This document shows, one piece after another, positions 61,243-64,000 of a stretch of DNA of 64,000 bases (position 1 is the stretch's first letter; every line of letters begins with the position of its first letter). The position numbers were made by a program, and so were the translations under genes. The stretch spans positions 1 through 64,000 of the forward strand of contig NW_006921550.1 of the NCBI RefSeq assembly GCF_000340215.1. The letters run 5' to 3'. The notes beneath the pieces are model-generated. The model did no database searches. It was not told where the DNA came from and saw only the letters and a list, made by a program, of their open reading frames with translations. The stretch is from Pseudocercospora fijiensis CIRAD86. Its lineage: Eukaryota; Ascomycota; Dothideomycetes; Mycosphaerellales; Mycosphaerellaceae.

Positions 61243-61735
61243 ACTTCTTCCTCTTTACTATTCTATTTATTATTCTATTTACTATTCTTACTACTTAGTA
61301 GTATCCTCTTACTAGGTATAGTATATAGTATAAAGCGGATCGCTTTATATCCTACTTCGTACTATTCTAGTAAATTATCGAGGAAGGGGATAGTTAGGTT
61401 AAGGGTCTTAAAGGTACTATCTAGCTTACTAGCTAACTAGCTAGAGGGATTAAGACTATCGTATCTAGCCTTATACTAATAACTAATATAGCGCTACTAG
61501 TACGACTGCTCGCTCTCTACTATATCTTCCTAGAAGTCTAAGAGGAATTGCTTTAAATACTAACGGTCGACACCCTCCTAGTACTAGTAGGCTAGATAGT
61601 CCTTTAGTCTATATATCTGTTTAACCTATAATTTAAGGCCTCTAAGGTCGCCTAGGTACGGCTTTCGCTCTTACTATAGCTTCTTACTATGTATTCTTTA
61701 TAACTAGAAGACCTTAGGATTATATAATTAAATAG

Positions 61736-61795
61736 GGGCGGCGGCGGTAGTAGCGGCAGCGGCGGCGGCGGCGGCGGTAGTAGCGGCCTTATACT
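61736..61795. repeat. GCG-rich triplet repeat in the MULE
   Basis: A run of GCG triplets interrupted by GTA and GCA. On the coding strand it gives a poly-Ala/Thr tract near the start of the transposase. Confidence 0.85.
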
Positions 61796-61950
61796 CGGCT
61801 TATAACTGCGTAGAAGGGCTTAATAATATAGCTAATCGATAGCGACGGTAAGGTTAAAACAGCGATCAAAACAGCGGTAACGGTAAGGTCTAGTAGTAGA
61901 GAACTTAGCTAACAAATTTGCCTTAGGCCTCCTCCGTGATCGGATGCCCG

Positions 61951-61992
61951 GATTCTCGAATAACCGGAGTGGATTCTCGAATAGTCTCGCCC
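61951..61992 (-). repeat. Right terminal inverted repeat of the MULE
   Basis: The reverse complement of the left repeat with five transitions. It retains TGG and CA-type sites and so escaped RIP. Confidence 0.93.
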
Positions 61993-62001
61993 CGAAAACC
62001 C
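61993..62001. repeat. 9-bp target-site duplication of the MULE, right copy
   Basis: CGAAAACCC, identical to 58,465-58,473. Confidence 0.92.
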
Positions 62002-63314
62002 GGGTAGGGGAGTGTCATCCGCATATAGGAAGCCGGTCCGGACCAATTTTGCAATTTGTGCTTTTCTCTATAATAGCAAAGATGTGCACCAAATTTGCTA
62101 CAGTAGGCAAAGGAAAGTTGCAAGGGTCTTCCGTAGAGCGGCTTCCTGTATTGCAGGTGACACTCTGTACGATCAGTGGATTGCACGGACTGCAGCTGCA
62201 AGTTGTTGAGGGAGCAGATCAATGATGAACGAACCGTTGGAAATGCTTGGAGGAATTCGATACTGAATGACCACTCGTGAGGACGGTCAAAATGCTTTAG
62301 AGCCCAGGCTGAGCCTCGTAGGGTTGAAAATTTCCTCGGAATGCCTCCTTTCCTTTCTGCAGTCTGGGCGCATCATCTCGAGCAATGACACTCCTGGCGG
62401 TAAGGGTAAGTTAGTCAACGCTGTGCAATATTGACCTCAGGGAAGTCTCAGGATAGCGCAACGGTATGTGATCGTACTCCAAGCATGATACCGGGACTCG
62501 AAGAAGCAGCTCACCAGGTTGGATTCTGCCCAGTAGGTTCCTCTGTCGTTGTGTCCATCAGGACGGGACTCGGTCACCGATCTTCCTCCAGAACTCGCAA
62601 CGCTTGCCTCTCCCTCCTTCCTAGGTATACGCATCAACGACTCGAATGTCATCAGCCAGTCCTGGCTCTCTGTGCTGCGTTGCATTTGGCATTTTCGCGA
62701 CAACCTGAGAGATGTATGGGGTACCGCCCGTCTCACTCAAGTCCAGCGTTCTCCAGAATTGGTCATCATGTTCGATGAATGTTGGCCACTCCTGCTCGCT
62801 GGACGGATCGTTGTTCACGATGAAGTTGGCCCCATGACCGTCCAAAAACTTCCACGAATGCGGAGCTCAATATCAGGCCGGCCTCTAGGTCGCTAATCAA
62901 CGCCGTTCCAATCCACTCCATGCTGTGCAGCCAGTACAGATGGTGCGGAGAAAGAAGTCAAGTCCATCCTCTGATCGTCACCACAATGGCCTTGCTCTTC
63001 TCCATCTGGTATCCCGGCACGTGCTTCGTGACACTCTAAATTCTTAGCTTCATCTCTCCAGCTTCCGATTCTTCCAGAGCCATCAATTTCATCGTAATGT
63101 CGTTGCCCTTGATGAAGAGAACGCGCGCGGCCGGCATTACGAGCTCTGATGAGGCGGAGTTGGCCGAGAATCCTGGTCGGCTCCTTCAGCAACTTCACAC
63201 GCCAAGAGATAGATGGAGATAGAGCGTGCCTGCTTTTTCCCTCTACCATAGACATAGATCGAACGTAAGCCTGGTTTCATTTCTTCCCCGCGACCTTCGT
63301 GTTTCCAAGGGCAC
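62002..63314. other. Upstream region of guanine deaminase without supported gene
   Basis: Normal composition. A minus-strand frame at 62,621-62,845 (75 codons, with LDGHGANFIVNNDPSSEQEW) has plausible protein character, but I could not extend it by splicing and recognise no family. The last few hundred bases presumably contain the guanine deaminase promoter. Confidence 0.4.
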
Positions 63315-64000
63315 ATGCACGGGAGCATCGCAAAGATGACACTCGAAAAGACCATCTACCAAGGACCTTACATCCACAGCAAATCGCAAACGGAGTTGGA
63401 GTATGTAGAAAAAGCCCAAATCGGCGTAAACGAGGACGGAAAGATCGCTTTCGTCAACCAAGATCTCACAAGCACACTACCCGAAGGCTGGAGAAATGCC
63501 AAAATCATAAAAGTTCCCGAGCCAGGTTTCTTCTTCCCGGGATTCATCGACACTCACATCCACGCACCACAATACCCAAACGCCGGGATTTTTGGCAAGA
63601 CTACGCTCCTGGACTGGCTCAAGAAATACACGTTCCCTCTAGAGGATTCATTCTCCGATGTCAAGAAAGCGCAAAGGATCTACAATCAAATTGTCTCGCG
63701 GACGCTATCACATGGCACCACGACGGCTTGCTACTATGCTACGATACACGTTCCAGCCACCAATCTTCTGGCCGACATCTGCTTCAAGCGTGGACAGAAA
63801 GCTTTCGTAGGACGTGTTTGTATGGACCAGAGTGTAGACTTGGAGAATCCAGATTTCTACCGAGATGCTTCAGCTGAGGCGAGCGTGGAAAGCACGAAGC
63901 AATGCATTGAGCATGTGAAGAGCATTGATCCGAATTATGAGCTGATCTCTCCAATCATTACGCCACGCTTCGCTCCGAGCTGTTCAAGGGAGTCGATGCA
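63315..64000 (+). CDS. Guanine deaminase, 5' part (truncated by window end)
   Basis: This amidohydrolase converts guanine to xanthine in purine catabolism in the cytosol (yeast Gud1). Its open frame runs to the window end, giving 228 codons from the ATG at 63,315 or 221 from 63,336. The second ATG gives the more usual N-terminus (MTLEKTIYQGPYIHSKSQTE). The metal-binding PGFIDTHIHAPQYPNAG motif is at about residue 70, followed by LLDWLKKYTFPLE, HGTTTACYYATIH and SPIITPRFAPSCSRESM, all typical of the family. No intron is seen so far. The C-terminal half with the remaining zinc ligands lies outside the window. Confidence 0.93.
   Translation, partial: MHGSIAKMTLEKTIYQGPYIHSKSQTELEYVEKAQIGVNEDGKIAFVNQDLTSTLPEGWRNAKIIKVPEPGFFFPGFIDTHIHAPQYPNAGIFGKTTLLDWLKKYTFPLEDSFSDVKKAQRIYNQIVSRTLSHGTTTACYYATIHVPATNLLADICFKRGQKAFVGRVCMDQSVDLENPDFYRDASAEASVESTKQCIEHVKSIDPNYELISPIITPRFAPSCSRESM

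Larger units (their letters stand above)
58950..61800 (-). pseudogene. MULE transposase remnant (FAR1/MULE type)
   Basis: The minus strand reads, from the N-terminus near 61.8 kb: an Ala-rich run, a Ser run, a zinc-binding-like KTRKGRSKKCNCP segment near 60.8 kb, and a helix-turn-helix-like stretch (RSIGVTNRQIKAAIKLR). The MULE transposase core follows (VIDCTYKTNEYGL near 60.25-60.30 kb, TFPLALIFMPRQATK, YGVEEPRLI, SLVEGCYANIKA). The C-terminus is basic with Gln-Ala-Ala-Arg repeats near 59.1 kb. The family cuts and pastes DNA with a DDE nuclease. Many TAG and TAA codons interrupt it at Trp and Gln positions. Confidence 0.85.
58474..61992 (-). mobile_element. Complete Mutator-like element (MULE), RIP-degraded
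   Basis: The 3,519-bp element is bounded by 42-bp inverted repeats (58,474-58,515 and 61,951-61,992, 37 of 42 identical, differences all transitions) and a perfect 9-bp target duplication. It carries one minus-strand transposase gene with stops. RIP covers almost all of it but ends within about 50 bp of the right terminus, so the right inverted repeat is intact while the left one is mutated. Simple repeats inside the coding region (poly-Ser and poly-Ala codons, a 12-bp tandem repeat) belong to the protein-coding frame. Confidence 0.92.

Noticed and set aside
62621..62845. 75-codon minus-strand frame with protein-like composition
   Set aside because: Preceded by a stop, no start or convincing splice sites, and no family I can name; left as uncertain.

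Overview
The window comes from a filamentous ascomycete (Pezizomycotina; a Dothideomycete is my best guess, by inference). The evidence is short GT-AG introns of about 48-75 bp, a PTH11-type receptor with a CFEM domain, a CON7-type zinc-finger regulator, TTAGGG telomere-type repeats and very strong repeat-induced point mutation (RIP). It has a two-compartment layout: gene-bearing DNA of normal composition (about 29.3-53.7 kb and 61.95-64 kb) set between blocks of RIP-destroyed transposons (1-29.3 kb and 53.7-61.95 kb). In the RIP blocks CpA and TpG are strongly depleted and TA is in excess. Gln and Trp codons have become stops, so long reading frames are gone although the protein families can still be read through the stops.

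Left repeat block. Four chromodomain or probable chromodomain Ty3/Gypsy families or copies are stacked here. Element 1 lies on the minus strand at about 1-8.45 kb (protease, RT with YIDD, RNase H). Element 2 lies on the minus strand at about 8.5-21.3 kb (gag, protease, RT with YLDD, RNase H, integrase, chromodomain). Its gag is split by element 3, a complete plus-strand LTR retrotransposon at 13,691-20,572 with two 161-bp LTRs, a perfect 5-bp target duplication (TTATC), its own chromodomain, and seven TTAGGG units embedded in the pol frame. Elements 4 (+) and 5 (-) are two pieces of one further family facing each other around 21.7-29.06 kb.

Gene island. In order: a CFEM/PTH11-like seven-transmembrane receptor (+), NSE1 of the SMC5/6 complex (-), a MAPEG-family membrane protein (+), ribosomal protein S16/uS9 (-), an RCC1-repeat protein (+), the RAD9 checkpoint-clamp subunit (-), an F-box/leucine-rich protein (+), a bifunctional THI20-type HMP-P kinase/TenA protein (+) and a CON7-like C2H2 regulator (-). 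Exon structures were worked out from reading-frame phase and family conservation. Two stretches of about 4 kb and 5.8 kb (42.3-46.3 and 47.9-53.7 kb) carry no gene I can support. The second includes a long microsatellite-rich 5' region of CON7.

Right repeat block. A PIF/Harbinger-type DNA transposon has a transposase (+) and a Myb/SANT-like partner (-). It is followed by a complete MULE at 58,474-61,992 with 42-bp terminal inverted repeats and a perfect 9-bp target duplication. RIP stops just inside the right end of this MULE. The window closes with the 5' part of a guanine deaminase gene.

No wholly new defence or biosynthetic system is evident. The most unusual signals are the telomere-repeat tract inside a retrotransposon reading frame, the nested insertion with intact target duplications, a RIP-mutated second copy of the upstream region of the receptor gene 29 kb away, and an apparent trinucleotide context to which CpA sites escaped RIP.
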